Part shown: positions 39,879 to 52,041 of the stretch, piece by piece
How positions within the stretch are numbered: position 1 is the stretch's first letter
Layout: every line of letters begins with the position of its first letter
From: Candidatus Pantoea haifensis
GTDB taxonomy: Bacteria > Pseudomonadota > Gammaproteobacteria > Enterobacterales > Enterobacteriaceae
Assembly (NCBI GenBank): GCA_018842655.1
Contig: JAGTWN010000004.1
Span: forward strand, 3,658,001 to 3,722,000
Direction: 5' to 3'
DNA length: 64,000 nucleotides
Made by a program: the position numbers and the translations under genes
The notes under the pieces: generated by a model
What the model was told of the DNA's origin: nothing
The model's input: the letters and a program-made list of their open reading frames with translations, nothing else
Database searches by the model: none

Positions 39879-40673
39879 TTATTGTGCTGGGTGTAATACT
39901 GCACACAGCTGCTTTGCCGCTAACAGCATACGTGGACCGGGACGACTGAGCCAGTCATCGTTAATGGCAATCACCGGCACGTTAAGCTGGGGCTGCCAAA
40001 ACTGCGCCACGCTCGCTGCCTGTTGTTGATTGCCACCGATCAAAATGGCCTGGGGATGGCGCATCAGCACCTGTTCACGGCTCACCTGCGGCCAGCTGAC
40101 GCGACTGTCAGCAAAGATATTTTTGCCGCCACACAGCCCGATAATGTCGTTTTGTAAGGTGGCCTTCGCGGCGGTAAACAGCGGTTGCTGCCCGAATTGC
40201 AGAAACAGCGGAATCGGTTTTTGTGAGGCGTATTGCTGACGCAGGCTGGCTTCCTGCTGGCGTAGCTGTTGGGCAGCTTTGGCCGCCTCTTCAGGATGAG
40301 GGCTCCATTTTCCCAGCGCAGCGAGCGCATCGATCATGCCAGCCAGATTCGCGGGATCAATCCATTCAATATGCACACCAAACTGCTGTAGCTGATCGAT
40401 CTGACGTTGAGGATTGCCGCCGCGCCAGGCTAATACCACATCGGGCTTTAATTGCAATATGCGTTCGACTTTGACCCCTTGCCAGTTAGCGACCTGTTCA
40501 ATCTGTTTAGCGGCAGGGGGATAATCGGACCAGGCACTCACCGCGACGGGTGTAATGCCTGCGGCAAAAGCCAGCTCGGTTAAATGGGGCGCAAGGGCGA
40601 TAACGCGCGGAGGGGCGGCAAACAGGCTACTGCTGATCAGCAGCAGCCAGCAGAAAAGAAGACGTTTAACCAC
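39879..40673 (-). CDS. btuF: Vitamin B12-binding periplasmic protein BtuF
   Basis: 264 residues with a signal peptide ([19 protein letters not shown], cut before APPRV). Binding-protein motifs are [38 protein letters not shown] and [11 protein letters not shown]. It delivers cobalamin to BtuCD, which is not in the window. I choose GTG 40673, which overlaps the mtnN stop region and suggests coupling; TTG 40700 is also in frame. Same mtnN-btuF order as E. coli. Confidence 0.92.
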   Translation of the reverse strand: MVKRLLFCWLLLISSSLFAAPPRVIALAPHLTELAFAAGITPVAVSAWSDYPPAAKQIEQVANWQGVKVERILQLKPDVVLAWRGGNPQRQIDQLQQFGVHIEWIDPANLAGMIDALAALGKWSPHPEEAAKAAQQLRQQEASLRQQYASQKPIPLFLQFGQQPLFTAAKATLQNDIIGLCGGKNIFADSRVSWPQVSREQVLMRHPQAILIGGNQQQAASVAQFWQPQLNVPVIAINDDWLSRPGPRMLLAAKQLCAVLHPAQ

Positions 40674-41364
40674 GCGCCAGACGTGCCAGCAGATTCTCAA
40701 CCATCAGGGAAGACTGTTTGGCGGCTACGCTGAGGAACTCATCAAAGCTCAGATGTGATTCCTGATCGGCAACGTCGGAAATCGCACGAACCACCACAAA
40801 CGGTACCTGGAACTGGTGACAAACATGACCAATCGCTGTTGCTTCCATCTCAACGGCAATAGCCTGCGGAAAGGTAGTGCGAATGCGTGCCAGCGGTTCA
40901 GCGCCATTGATAAAAGCATCGCCGCTGACCACTAAGCCGCGCACGGCGTTGAGATCCAGTTGCTGAATACAGGCTTCGGCCTCGGCGATTAACGCGGGAT
41001 CGGCAACAAAGGCCGCAGGACAACCTGCCATTTGACCTGGGGCATAACCAAAAGCGGTGACATCCGCATCGTGATAACGCACTTCTTCAGATACCACAAT
41101 GTCGCCAACCTTCAGCGTCGGCGCTAATCCACCAGCGGAACCGGTATTAATCACCACGTCCGGTTTGCACAACTGCAACAGCAGCGTAGTGCCGAGTGCC
41201 GCTGCTGTTTTACCAATGCCTGACTTCAGCAGAGCAACCTCAACGCCGTTAAGCGTGCCAGTATAAATCTCACAACCGGCCAGCGATAAGGTTTGACGGT
41301 TTTCGATTTTGTCACGCAGCAGGGTGACTTCCTGCTCCATCGCGCCAATGATGCCTGCTTTCAT
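40666..41364 (-). CDS. mtnN: 5'-methylthioadenosine/S-adenosylhomocysteine nucleosidase
   Basis: Hydrolyses MTA and SAH to adenine plus thioribose sugars, removing inhibitors made by spermidine synthesis and methylation and feeding AI-2 formation. 232 residues. Motifs are [35 protein letters not shown] and the catalytic Asp in [14 protein letters not shown] 41364 by homology. It is divergent from dgt. Confidence 0.96.
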   Translation of the reverse strand: MKAGIIGAMEQEVTLLRDKIENRQTLSLAGCEIYTGTLNGVEVALLKSGIGKTAAALGTTLLLQLCKPDVVINTGSAGGLAPTLKVGDIVVSEEVRYHDADVTAFGYAPGQMAGCPAAFVADPALIAEAEACIQQLDLNAVRGLVVSGDAFINGAEPLARIRTTFPQAIAVEMEATAIGHVCHQFQVPFVVVRAISDVADQESHLSFDEFLSVAAKQSSLMVENLLARLARG

Positions 41365-41465
41365 AAAATGTCTCGCTAATAATGAGTAGATGTGATCGAC
41401 GAAATTAAGGCGTAGTCTATCATGGCTGACAGGGGAATAATTCACGAAAAAATAAGGGGTAATCA

Positions 41466-42955
41466 ATGGCAGCGATCAATTTCAGGAAGAAGATCAGCTT
41501 CACTCGCCCTTATACCAGTCGAAAAGATCCAGAAGGCGAATATTATATTACCCGCCATTTTGAGAGCGATCGTGGTCGGATAATTAACTCGGCGGCGATT
41601 CGTCGACTGCAACAGAAAACGCAGGTCTTTCCGTTAGAACGCAACGCCGCAGTGCGTTCGCGGCTAACGCATTCGCTTGAAGTGCAACAAACCGGGCGCT
41701 ATATCAGCAAAGAGATCCTGCAAACCCTGAAAATGCAGGGAGGGTTAGCGCAGTATGGCCTGGATGAGCTGGAAGGCGCATTTGAAAGCCTGGTGGAGAT
41801 GGCGTGCCTGCTGCACGATGTGGGTAATCCGCCGTTTGGCCATTTTGGTGAAGCCGCCATCAATGACTGGTTTGAAGATAACTTGCCCGCAAACCTGGTC
41901 GATCCGTTAGTGGCTGGGGTGGAAACTGACGAGCAACGCAGCTATTTTGACCAGTTAAATGCAACGATTCGTCAGGATTTGTGCCATTTTGAAGGCAATG
42001 CCCAGGCTATTCGTATGGTGCATACGTTACTGCAACTGAATCTGAGTTATTCACAGGTTGCCTGTATTTTGAAATATACCGCGCCCGCCTGGTGGCAAGG
42101 GGATAAGCCAGCGGAATTCAGTGCGCTAATGAAAAAACCGGGTTTCTATTTATCGGAACAGGAATATATTGCTGACCTGCGCGCGGCAACGAATATGGCA
42201 GAACATCACCGCTTTCCCTGACCTATATTATGGAGGCCGCGGATGACATCTCTTATTGTATTGCTGATTTGGATGACGCCGTTGAAAAAGCGATTTTCAA
42301 TGTAGACAGCCTGTATGAATTTCTCAGCCGGGCATGGGGACCGATTAAAAATAACGACGCGTTCAGCCGTACTATTGGCGAGGCCTGGCGTGAAGCCAGC
42401 AGTAAAAAACGTCGTAGCCGCAGCGATCAATTCTTTATGTCGCTACGGGTCAATGTACAGAGTGTTTTAGTCACGTATGCAGTAAAACGCTTTGTTGATA
42501 ATCTTCCCGCTATTTTTGCTGGAAATTTTAATCACGCATTATTAGAAGATGATGGTGAAGAGGGGCGTTTATTACAGCTGTTTAAAACGGTTGCCCGTCA
42601 GCACGTATTCAATCATTCCGAAGTTGAGCAGTTAGAATTACAAGGTTATCGGGTAATTAAGGGGTTGTTAGAGATATATGAACCTCTGATGCGGCTAAAC
42701 TATGAATCTTTCACCAGTTTGATAAATGATGACTTTTTGCGTCATCATCCGATAGAAACCCGCTTATTTCATAAACTTTCGGGTAAGCATCGCAAAGCTT
42801 ATCAGCAAAAGATGCGTACACTGGCGGTTGAACATAAATATGAGCGCCTGTTATGGGAACGTTATTATCGCTTTCGCCTCATTCAGGATTACATCAGCGG
42901 CATGACCGATCTTTATGCCTGGGATGAGTATCGTCGTTTGATGGCCGTGGAATAA
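41466..42955 (+). CDS. dgt: dGTP triphosphohydrolase (one frameshift)
   Basis: HD-domain enzyme cleaving dGTP to deoxyguanosine and triphosphate. Frame-corrected 496 residues. Motifs are [16 protein letters not shown], the HD pair [28 protein letters not shown] and [13 protein letters not shown]. The frame breaks at the C run 42216-42218; one base restores [15 protein letters not shown]. It ends [15 protein letters not shown] like E. coli Dgt. It is followed by degP, as in E. coli. Confidence 0.93.
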
Positions 42956-43010
42956 CCGGGCAATTGTAAAGAGGCCGCATAAATTTTTACTTTTACCTAA
43001 AACTTTATCA

Positions 43011-43038
43011 GGAACTTCGCGCTAAAACATTTATCTCA
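43011..43038 (+). promoter_or_regulatory. Sigma-E type promoter of degP
   Basis: GGAACTT (43011-43017) and TCTCA (43034-43038) are separated by 16 bp. This matches the extracytoplasmic-stress sigma-E consensus and the known arrangement at E. coli degP. The start codon lies 53 bases downstream. Confidence 0.75.
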
Positions 43039-43090
43039 GCATACGACCACAGCAATGGTCGGGACGTTAATCTTTGAGAGATATCGAAAA

Positions 43091-44517
43091 ATGAAAAAAA
43101 CTCATTAATGCTAAGTGCTCTGGCACTTAGTCTTGGTATGGCTCTGACGCCTGCCAGTGTGTTCGCTGCAGAAACCGCTTCTTCTACCACCCAGCAATTG
43201 CCGAGCCTGGCACCCATGCTGGAAAAAGTGATGCCTTCTGTTGTCAGTATTAGCGTTGAAGGCAGCACCACGGTAAAAACGCCGCGTATGCCGCAACAAT
43301 TCCAGCAGTTTTTTGGCGACAATTCGCCTTTCTGCCAGGAGGGTTCACCTTTCCAGAATTCGCCGATGTGTCAGGATGGTGGCCCTGATGGCGCACCCAA
43401 TACCCAGCAGGAGAAATTCCGCGCCCTGGGCTCAGGCGTTGTGATTAATGCCGATAAAGGCTATGTCGTGACCAACAATCACGTCGTCGATCACGCCACT
43501 AAAATTCAGGTGCAGTTGAGCGATGGTCGCCGTTATGACGCCAAAGTCATCGGTAAAGATCCAAGTTCAGATATCGCGCTGATTCAACTGCAGGATGCTA
43601 AAAATTTGACGGCGGTTAAGCTTGCTGACTCCGACAATTTGCGCGTGGGTGATTACACCGTAGCGATTGGTAATCCTTATGGTTTAGGCGAAACCGTTAC
43701 GTCAGGCATTGTCTCAGCACTGGGCCGTAGTGGCCTGAATGTTGAAAATTATGAGAACTTTATTCAGACCGATGCCGCAATTAACCGGGGCAACTCAGGT
43801 GGCGCGTTGGTGAATCTCAATGGTGAACTGATCGGTATCAACACTGCCATTCTGGCACCGGACGGCGGTAATATCGGTATCGGCTTTGCCATTCCAGCCA
43901 ACATGGTGAAAAACCTGACTGCGCAAATGGTTGAATATGGTCAGGTGAAACGTGGTGAGCTGGGCATCATGGGCACCGAGCTTAATTCAGAGCTGGCGAA
44001 AGCGATGAAGGTTGATGCGCAGCGCGGCGCCTTTGTTAGTCAGGTTCTGCCGAACTCTGCTGCCGCGAAAGCGGGTATCAAAGCGGGAGATGTTGTGGTG
44101 TCGATGAATGGCAAACCGCTGACCAGTTTTGCCTCGCTGCGTGCTGAAGTCGGCACGTTACCGATCGGCACGACGTTGAAACTGGGCTTGCTGCGTGACG
44201 GCAAACCAGTGGATGTCTCTGTGCAGTTGCAGCAAAGCACACAGAATAAAGTGCAATCCGCCACTATTTACACCGGTATCGAAGGCGCAGATCTCAGCAA
44301 CAGCGATGGCAACGTTAAAGGCGTACGTGTTGATAACGTCAAAGCGGGCAGCGCAGCCGCACGGATTGGCCTGAAAAAAGGTGATGTTATCCTGGGGGTA
44401 AACCAGCAAGCCGTCGCTAATCTGGGTGAGCTACGTAAGATTCTCGACACCAAACCCTCGGTGTTGGCACTCAACGTAAAACGGGGCGACAGCAGCCTTT
44501 ATCTGCTTATGCAGTAA
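43091..44517 (+). CDS. degP: Periplasmic serine protease/chaperone DegP (frameshift in signal peptide)
   Basis: Envelope protein quality control. 475 residues after correction. A trypsin-like domain with the triad His (VVTNNHVVDHA), Asp (PSSDIALIQ) and Ser (RGNSGGALVN) is followed by two PDZ domains (GELGIMGTELN...; GVRVDNVKAGSAAARIGLKKGD). The LA-loop disulfide cysteines are kept. The ATG at 43091 is followed by A7 and an early stop; A8 gives MKKNSLMLSALALSLGMALT, a proper signal peptide. So the missing base is at 43094-43100. Confidence 0.94.
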
Positions 44518-44538
44518 CTGTTGCGCGACTCCTCTTTT

Positions 44539-44563
44539 AAGCGGACCCCGGTCCGCTTTTTTT
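44539..44563 (+). terminator. Terminator of degP
   Basis: Stem AAGCGGAC / GTCCGCTT, loop CCCG, T run to 44563, 21 bases after the stop. Confidence 0.9.
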
Positions 44564-44702
44564 ATGGCTGCAATGTCGGCGGAAAGAATGTGATGCTTGC
44601 CGCAAAATAAGTAAATGCTGCTCTGGCTCTGTGCATTTGCACAATGTTCCAGGTGGCTGGCCCGCGTATTCTGTATTCCCTTCTCTTTATCAGGAGTATT
44701 GG

Positions 44703-45860
44703 ATGGCTACCTATTACCTCGACGCCCGGCTGGCACAGGATATTGTGGCGCGCACCATGAAAATTATTGACAGCAATGTCAACGTGATGGATGCACGTGG
44801 ACGCATTATTGGCAGCGGCGATCGGGAGCGTATTGGGGAATTGCACGAAGGCGCGTTGCTGGTGCTCTCCCAGGGACGCGTGGTAGACATTGATGAAGCG
44901 GTGGCGAAGCATCTGCACGGTGTGCGGCCTGGCATTAATTTGCCGCTGCGTATTGATGGCAATATCGTGGGCGTGATTGGCTTAACCGGCGAGCCACTGG
45001 CGCTGCGCCATTATGGTGAGCTGGTCTGTATGACCGCAGAAATGATGCTTGAACAGGCGCGCTTGCTGAACATGCTGGCGCAGGACAGCCGTTTGCGTGA
45101 AGAGCTGGTGTTGAACCTGATCCGCAGCGAAAGCTTAACACCTCAGCTGACCGAATGGGCACAGCGTTTAGGGATCGATCTCAATCAACCCCGGCTGGTG
45201 GCGGTGGTAGAGGTCGACAGCGGTCAGTTAGGCGTAGACAGCGCCATGTCCGAGTTGCAACAGTTACAAACATTACTGACGACGCCAGAGCGGGATAATT
45301 TGATTGCTATCGTTTCACTGACGGAAATGGTGGTATTGAAACCCGCGCTGAATGCACATGGGCGTTATGATCAGGACGATCATCGCAAGCGAGTCGAGCA
45401 GTTACTTCAGCGCATGAAAGAGAGTGGAAACTTACGCATGCGTATCGCACTAGGTAATTACTTTACCGGTCCCGGCAGTATTGCCCGATCCTACCGCACC
45501 GCCCGTACCACGATGATGGTCGGCAAGCAGCGTATGCCCGATGTCAGAAGCTATTTTTATCAGGATTTAGTTTTACCGGTATTGCTGGACAGCCTGCGCG
45601 GCGGCTGGCAGGCAAACGAACTGGCGCGGCCGCTGGCTAAGCTAAAAAGTATGGATAATAACGGCCTGCTGCGTCGCACCTTGCTGGCCTGGTTTACCCA
45701 TAATGTGCAACCAAGCGCAACCGCGCGCGCGTTATTTATTCATCGCAATACGCTGGAATATCGCCTGAACCGCATCTCTGAGCTGACCGGTCTTAACCTG
45801 AGCAATTTCGACGATCGCCTGTTGCTGTATGTCGCATTACAGCTGGATGAGCAGGGTTAA
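44703..45860 (+). CDS. cdaR: Sugar diacid utilisation regulator CdaR
   Basis: 385 residues. The N-terminal sugar-diacid recognition domain (ARLAQDIVARTMKIIDSNVN...IGSGDRERIGELHEGA) and the C-terminal PucR-type helix-turn-helix (HNVQPSATARALFIHRNTLEYRLNRI) match E. coli CdaR, an activator of glucarate, galactarate and glycerate genes. ATG 44703 has AGGAG upstream. No target operon is in the window. Confidence 0.95.
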   Translation: MATYYLDARLAQDIVARTMKIIDSNVNVMDARGRIIGSGDRERIGELHEGALLVLSQGRVVDIDEAVAKHLHGVRPGINLPLRIDGNIVGVIGLTGEPLALRHYGELVCMTAEMMLEQARLLNMLAQDSRLREELVLNLIRSESLTPQLTEWAQRLGIDLNQPRLVAVVEVDSGQLGVDSAMSELQQLQTLLTTPERDNLIAIVSLTEMVVLKPALNAHGRYDQDDHRKRVEQLLQRMKESGNLRMRIALGNYFTGPGSIARSYRTARTTMMVGKQRMPDVRSYFYQDLVLPVLLDSLRGGWQANELARPLAKLKSMDNNGLLRRTLLAWFTHNVQPSATARALFIHRNTLEYRLNRISELTGLNLSNFDDRLLLYVALQLDEQG

Positions 45861-45881
45861 CGTCGTCATACAGACATGAAA

Positions 45882-45903
45882 AAGGCCAGCGAATGCTGGC
45901 CTT
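45882..45903. terminator. Bidirectional terminator between cdaR and yaeH
   Basis: 9-bp stem AAGGCCAGC / GCTGGCCTT with loop GAAT. A-rich on the left (T run for the minus strand, ending yaeH), weaker TTAAAAT on the right for cdaR. Confidence 0.75.
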
Positions 45904-45921
45904 AAAATGGGCTGGCAGAAC

Positions 45922-46314
45922 TTAACGGCTGTTGCGGGTTAGCTTCTCAAGATCGGATTCAATTTCCGTGATCTTGTTAGTTACTACGCTTTCCAGGTGA
46001 CGCAAATCATCCAGAATTTTACGTTTCAAATCGACTTCGATTTGATCGCGCTGGCAGATTTGATCCAGCTCATCAATCACATAACGCAGATTTGGGCTGA
46101 TCTCCTGTACTTCTTTATAACCGTGTGAAGCATGGTCTGCGATCACTGTTTTACGCTGGCGCGGATATTTAAACTTCACGCTTTTAGCGAAAAATTCACC
46201 TTTATCTTTACGGAAGTAAATTTTAAGAATGTCGTTATTGGCTTCCTGACGCAGGCTATAACGGTCAATGTCGTCCGGGTTACTGATACCTAAGCTTTTA
46301 ATGTTGTCGTACAT
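45922..46314 (-). CDS. yaeH: UPF0325 family protein YaeH
   Basis: 130 residues, highly similar to E. coli YaeH ([20 protein letters not shown] at the start, [18 protein letters not shown] in the middle). It is charged, with a helical C-terminal part. Function unknown. Downstream lies the shared terminator with cdaR. yaeI, found next to it in E. coli, is absent. Confidence 0.93.
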   Translation of the reverse strand: MYDNIKSLGISNPDDIDRYSLRQEANNDILKIYFRKDKGEFFAKSVKFKYPRQRKTVIADHASHGYKEVQEISPNLRYVIDELDQICQRDQIEVDLKRKILDDLRHLESVVTNKITEIESDLEKLTRNSR

Positions 46315-46355
46315 AACGTTGTTCCACCAGATAAGAGAAGTGCGCAGAGGAGTTC

Positions 46356-46445
46356 ATGGCTAAAACAACTGTAGACATAAATAGCAGAATGAACATTGCG
46401 CGACGGGATTTAACTGGCGCGGATTATGACCTGGATGAAAATTAA
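46356..46445 (+). CDS. Candidate small protein (29 codons)
   Basis: ATG 46356 is preceded by AGGAG with five-base spacing (GAGGAGTTC). The frame encodes 29 residues, MAKTTVDINSRMNIARRDLT followed by GADYDLDEN, a soluble charged peptide. It lies on the plus strand between minus-strand yaeH and dapD, in an otherwise unexplained 220-base gap. I recognise no family. The strong ribosome-binding site is the main support. Confidence 0.35.
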   Translation: MAKTTVDINSRMNIARRDLTGADYDLDEN

Positions 46446-46498
46446 ACGCACCTGTTAATTCGCAGCGCGAAACAGGATGTCTGGCAGGAAGTGTAAAG

Positions 46499-46526
46499 AA
46501 AAATGACGGGCCGGTTGCCGGCCCGT
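46499..46526 (-). terminator. Terminator of dapD
   Basis: 9-bp stem ACGGGCCGG / CCGGCCCGT (46506-46514, 46518-46526), with a T5 run on the minus strand (A5 at 46499-46503) shortly after it. It begins eight bases after the dapD stop. Confidence 0.8.
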
Positions 46527-46534
46527 TCAGCGGC

Positions 46535-47358
46535 TTAGTCGATGGTACGCAGCAGCTCGTTGATACCGACTTTACCCAGCGTTTTGGCATCAACTTTCTT
46601 CACGATCACAGCACAGTAGAGACTGTAGCTGCCATCTTTGGAAGGCAGGTTGCCAGAAACGACAACAGAGCCGGCTGGAACGCGACCGTAGTGTACTTCA
46701 CCCGTTTCGCGGTCATAGATTTTGGTGCTTTGGCCAATATAAACGCCCATTGAAATCACGGAACCTTCTTCAACGATAACGCCTTCAACAATTTCTGAAC
46801 GTGCGCCAATGAAGCAGTTGTCTTCAATGATGGTAGGGTTAGCCTGAAGCGGCTCCAGCACACCGCCGATACCCACGCCGCCGGACAGGTGCACGTTTTT
46901 ACCGATCTGCGCGCAAGAACCCACAGTGGCCCAGGTATCAACCATGGTGCCTTCGTCAACAAATGCGCCGATATTAACGTAAGAAGGCATCAGTACGGTG
47001 TTACGTGCGATATAAGCGCCCTGACGAACAGCGGCTGGTGGTACAACGCGGAAGCCTTCTTTTTGAAGCGCGCTTCATCCCAGCCGGCAAATTTCATTGG
47101 CACTTTGTCGTAGAAACGGGTTTCTGCGCCTTCCATGACCTGGTTGTCATTGATACGGAAAGAGAGCAGTACTGCTTTTTTCAGCCACTGATGCGTTACC
47201 CACTCACCGTCGATCTTTTCAGAAACGCGCAGCGAACCGCTGTCCAGCAGAGAGATAACCTGATTGATGGCATCACGGGTTTCGCTGTCAACGCTGGTGG
47301 GAGTAATATCAGCGCGACGTTCGAAGGCGGATTCAATAACGCTCTGTAACTGTTGCAT
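46535..47358 (-). CDS. dapD: Tetrahydrodipicolinate N-succinyltransferase (one frameshift)
   Basis: Lysine/diaminopimelate pathway; succinylates tetrahydrodipicolinate. Frame-corrected 274 residues, the E. coli length. Left-handed beta-helix hexapeptides are clear ([36 protein letters not shown]). The frame breaks at A run of ARFKKEGF (plus T 47060-47064); one base restores [23 protein letters not shown] 47358 ([12 protein letters not shown]) by homology. It is downstream of glnD. Confidence 0.93.
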
Positions 47359-47438
47359 ATTTTTTCCTGAGTCTGTTGTGTGCAGTGCCGTGCAATCATG
47401 CATCTGGCACAAGTAAACTATTCATTAATCGATTGCGG

Positions 47439-50093
47439 TCACACTTTATCGTTTGGATTAAGGGCTTCTGTCAACCGTTGTTGCAATGCTTTGCGCATTT
47501 CGTCATCAAGCGCCTGACGATCGCTGTTGGCTAAAATAAATAAGTCCTCGACGCGCTCGCCAATGGTGCTGATGCGTGCGCCGTGCAGCGACACGCCAAG
47601 ATCGGCAAACACTTCTCCGACACGTGCCAGCAGGCCTGGCTGATCGAGCGCCACCAGCTCCAGATAACTGCGGCGATCGGTATGTGTAGGCAGGAAATTG
47701 ACTTCGGTATCGACACTAAAGTGCTTCAGCCTGGCGGACTGGCGACGCGTACGCGGCGGCACCCAGTCGGATTGAGTAATAGCTTGCTCCAGCGCCTGGA
47801 TAATCACTGGATGGCGATCGGCAGCCAGCGGGCTGCCGTCTGGCTCCAGAACAATAAAAGTATCCATTGCCATGCCGTCACGGCTGGTAAAGATCTGCGC
47901 ATCGTGCACGCTGAGATTACGGCGATCCAGCTCACCGGCGACGGCGGCGAAAAGGTGAGGACGATCCGGACTCCAGATAAAGATTTCGGTGCCACCGCGC
48001 GTCGCTTGTGGGCTGACGAGTACCAGCGGCTTAGTCAGATCGTGTCCCATCAGGTGTCGGGCGTGCCAGGCAAGCTGGTTCGGCGTATGACGCAGGAAAT
48101 AATCCGCGCGGCAGCGGTTCCAGATGTGATGTAAACGCTCTTCGTCAATATTATCCATACGCAACAGCGCCAGCGCCTGCAAACGATGATGACGCACACG
48201 TTCGCGCAGGTCCGGGCTGTTTTCCATGCCGCGACGCAGCTGTTTTTCAGTGGCGAAAAACAGTTCACGCAATAAACTCTGCTTCCAGCTGTTCCACAGG
48301 CTCTCATTGGTGGCGCAGATATCTGCAACGGTTAAACACACCAGATAGCGCAGGCGATTCTCATTATGCATCACTTCAGCAAACTGCTGAATCACCGTGG
48401 GATCCTGAATATCCCGGCGCTGGGCAGTAACCGACATCAATAAATGATGGCGCACCAGCCAGGCAACCAGCTGAGTTTCTCGCGAATTCAGGCCGTGCAT
48501 TTCGGCAAAGTCCAGCGCATCCTGGGCGCCAAGAATTGAGTGGTCACCGTTACGCCCTTTGGCGATATCATGCAGCAGGGCGGCCATTAACAGCAGCTCC
48601 TGCTGCGGCAAGCGTGGCCATAATTCAACGCAAAGCGGATGTTTTGGACGTGTGGCTTCGTTGGCGAAGCTTTCCAGCTTTTGCAACACGCGGATGGTGT
48701 GTTCATCCACAGTATAAGCGTGGAACAGATCAAACTGCATTTGGCCTACGATATGGCCCCATAACGGCGTGTAGGCCCATAACACGCTGTGGCGATGCAT
48801 AGGCACCAGTGCACGCTTGACCGCACCAGGATGGCGAAGAATAGCCATGAAAATCTGGCGCGCTTCCGGGATCTGACACAGCGGCTGCTTTAGATGGCGG
48901 CGCGCATAACGCAGATGGCGCAGCGTGGTGGAGTAGATGCCTTTAATCTGTTCATTGCGCACCATAAGATAGAACATGCGCAAAATGGACTGCGGCTCAC
49001 GGTCAAACAGCGTTTCATCGCGTAGATCAATAAGGTCACCGCGTAACTGAAACTCGTCGTCTATCGGGCATGGTTTCTCATGGGTTGAGAGCGCCAGAAT
49101 CGCCTCGTCAAACAGCTGCAGCAGCATCTGATTCAGCTCGCCGATGCGGCGGGTAACGCGATAGAAATCTTTCATCATGCGCTCAACCGGCTCATTGCCT
49201 TCGCCCTGGTAATTCAGGCGTTGCGCAACGCTGAGCTGACGATCAAACAGCAGGCGGTTGTCATAACGGGGCAGCGAAAGATGCAGAGCAAAGCGGATAC
49301 GCCAGAGAAAATCCTGACATTCGTTAAGTTCGTTGCGCTCAACTTCAGTAAGGAAACCAAATCCAACCATTTCATCCAGCGTGGTGGCCCCAAAATGGCG
49401 GCGCGCCACCCACTGCAAGGTGTGAATATCACGCAAGCCGCCGGGGCTGCTTTTAATATCTGGCTCAAGGTTGTAACTGGTGCCGTGATAGCGTTGATGA
49501 CGTTCTGCCTGCTCCTCAATTTTTGCTGCAAAGAAGCGTGAAGAGGGCCAGAAACCGTCACTAAAAACATTCTTTTGCAACTCAAGAAACAGGGCGACAT
49601 CGCCAGTCAGCATGCGTGACTCAATCAGGTTGGTGGCCACGGTCAGATCCGACAGACCTTCCAGCAGGCACTCTTCCAGCGTACGCACGCTATGACCCAC
49701 TTCCAGTTTTAAATCCCACAGCAGCGTCAGAAATTGACTGGTGCGCTGTGCAGCCTCTTCATCAAGCGACTGACGGCTAAGAATCAACACATCAATATCA
49801 GAGAGTGGATGCAGCTCACCGCGTCCATAACCGCCGACCGCCACGAGCGCAATGGCAGCCATGTCATCGAAACCGAAGAAGCGCCATAAGCGACGCAGCA
49901 GGCGATCAATAAAGCGCGTGCGGGTGTCAATCAAGGTTTCAACTGCTTCACCGGCATCAAAAGCGGTAGCTAAGTGTTGCTGAAAATTTTCCAGTTTCTG
50001 TTTTAACGCGTCGCGTGTTATCTGGTCATCTTCCCAGTGGGACGGGGAATCTTTCAGACCTTTTCGTACCTCATTCGACAGGCTCACGCTCAT
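47439..50093 (-). CDS. glnD: PII uridylyltransferase/uridylyl-removing enzyme GlnD
   Basis: Nitrogen sensor that uridylylates or deuridylylates PII (GlnB/GlnK) according to glutamine. About 884 residues. The nucleotidyltransferase motif [19 protein letters not shown], the HD domain [19 protein letters not shown] and two C-terminal ACT domains ([40 protein letters not shown]) are visible. The frame is also open from ATG 50117, but that ATG abuts the T run of the map terminator; ATG 50093 has AAGAGAT upstream. The N-terminal 30 residues differ from E. coli. Confidence 0.95.
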   Translation of the reverse strand: MSVSLSNEVRKGLKDSPSHWEDDQITRDALKQKLENFQQHLATAFDAGEAVETLIDTRTRFIDRLLRRLWRFFGFDDMAAIALVAVGGYGRGELHPLSDIDVLILSRQSLDEEAAQRTSQFLTLLWDLKLEVGHSVRTLEECLLEGLSDLTVATNLIESRMLTGDVALFLELQKNVFSDGFWPSSRFFAAKIEEQAERHQRYHGTSYNLEPDIKSSPGGLRDIHTLQWVARRHFGATTLDEMVGFGFLTEVERNELNECQDFLWRIRFALHLSLPRYDNRLLFDRQLSVAQRLNYQGEGNEPVERMMKDFYRVTRRIGELNQMLLQLFDEAILALSTHEKPCPIDDEFQLRGDLIDLRDETLFDREPQSILRMFYLMVRNEQIKGIYSTTLRHLRYARRHLKQPLCQIPEARQIFMAILRHPGAVKRALVPMHRHSVLWAYTPLWGHIVGQMQFDLFHAYTVDEHTIRVLQKLESFANEATRPKHPLCVELWPRLPQQELLLMAALLHDIAKGRNGDHSILGAQDALDFAEMHGLNSRETQLVAWLVRHHLLMSVTAQRRDIQDPTVIQQFAEVMHNENRLRYLVCLTVADICATNESLWNSWKQSLLRELFFATEKQLRRGMENSPDLRERVRHHRLQALALLRMDNIDEERLHHIWNRCRADYFLRHTPNQLAWHARHLMGHDLTKPLVLVSPQATRGGTEIFIWSPDRPHLFAAVAGELDRRNLSVHDAQIFTSRDGMAMDTFIVLEPDGSPLAADRHPVIIQALEQAITQSDWVPPRTRRQSARLKHFSVDTEVNFLPTHTDRRSYLELVALDQPGLLARVGEVFADLGVSLHGARISTIGERVEDLFILANSDRQALDDEMRKALQQRLTEALNPNDKV

Positions 50094-50117
50094 GCAGCTT
50101 ATCTCTTCTTTAGCCAT

Positions 50118-50146
50118 AAAAAAGCCGGCTTAGCGCCGGCTTTTTC
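50118..50146. terminator. Terminator between map and glnD
   Basis: GCCGGC stem (50124-50129 / 50135-50140) flanked by A and T tracts on both sides, loop TTAGC. On the minus strand it ends map; it touches the upstream alternative ATG of glnD. Confidence 0.85.
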
Positions 50147-50158
50147 GTTAGTGGGGAA

Positions 50159-50953
50159 TCACCCTTCGTTCACCAACACCGCAGGAAGGGTGTCATCTTT
50201 ACGCAGGGTTAAAATCTCACAGCCGTTATCCGTGACCACAATAGTATGCTCGTACTGTGCGGACAAGCTGCGATCTTTGGTTTTTACCGTCCAGCCATCT
50301 TTCATGGTACGAATACGATAATCTCCCGCATTAACCATGGGTTCAACCGTAAAAGTCATGCCCGCTTGTAATACCACGCCGCCATCGTCTGCATCGTAAT
50401 GCAGCACCTGTGGTTCCTCATGGAAACCTTTGCCGATGCCATGACCGCAATATTCACGCACCACCGAAAAGTCATTCGCTTCGACATATTGTTGAATAGC
50501 ACGACCCAGCTCACGCAGGCGAATGCCTGGTTTAATCAGGCGCAGCGACAGATAAAGGCTTTCCTGAGTGACGCGACACAGGCGCTCACCCTGAATAGTC
50601 GGTTTGCCAACGATAAACATTTTTGAGGTGTCGCCGTGGTATTCATCTTTAATGACGGTAACGTCAATATTAATGATATCGCCATCTTTAAGCTGGCGCT
50701 CATCGCTGGGAATACCGTGACAGACCACTTCGTTGATCGAGATACAGACTGATTTCGGGAAGCCGTGATAGCCAAGACAGGCAGAAACAGCGTGCTGCTC
50801 GTGGGTAATATAGTCGTGGCAGATGCGATCCAGTTCACCGGTTGTCACACCGGGTTTAACATGCTGCTCGATCATCTCCAGCACCTCGGCAGCCAGGCGG
50901 CCAGCGACGCGCATTTTTTCGATTTCTTCAGGGGTTTTGATTGAAATTGCCAT
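50159..50953 (-). CDS. map: Methionine aminopeptidase
   Basis: Removes the N-terminal methionine from nascent proteins; essential in E. coli. 264 residues. Metal ligands are in NIDVTVIKDEYHGDTS (two Asp), GHGIGKGFHEEP (His), FTVEPMVNAG (Glu) and the C-terminal QYEHTIVVTD (Glu). ATG 50953 (MAISIKTPEEIEKMR) by homology. It is divergent from rpsB. Confidence 0.96.
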   Translation of the reverse strand: MAISIKTPEEIEKMRVAGRLAAEVLEMIEQHVKPGVTTGELDRICHDYITHEQHAVSACLGYHGFPKSVCISINEVVCHGIPSDERQLKDGDIINIDVTVIKDEYHGDTSKMFIVGKPTIQGERLCRVTQESLYLSLRLIKPGIRLRELGRAIQQYVEANDFSVVREYCGHGIGKGFHEEPQVLHYDADDGGVVLQAGMTFTVEPMVNAGDYRIRTMKDGWTVKTKDRSLSAQYEHTIVVTDNGCEILTLRKDDTLPAVLVNEG

Positions 50954-51071
50954 TAAATTAATCCGCATTTGCCGAAATTATCGACAATAATGAACTCTGT
51001 GCTGTCATGTTAGCAGCCAGCAAATGGGCTGCCAAATAGAGAACGCGCTGGCCTGAATCAGCGAACTATTA

Positions 51072-51101
51072 TTGGCGTCACAGGTGCAATTATGGTATAA
51101 A
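51072..51101 (+). promoter_or_regulatory. Likely rpsB promoter with GC-rich discriminator
   Basis: TTGGCG (51072-51077) and TATAAA (51096-51101), 18-bp spacing. GCGCGCC follows the -10, the GC-rich discriminator typical of stringently controlled ribosomal promoters. Confidence 0.6.
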
Positions 51102-51104
51102 GCG

Positions 51105-51994
<890 letters not shown>

Positions 51995-52041
51995 TAAGGT
52001 CTGCTCTGCATAAGAGCCCTTAGTATTCAGATGTGATCTGT

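Noticed and set aside
42965-43005. CpxR-type box upstream of degP (GTAAA repeats)
   Set aside because: GTAAA motifs occur on the minus strand, but the two copies are only one base apart, not the usual five-base spacing. The sigma-E elements are much clearer.
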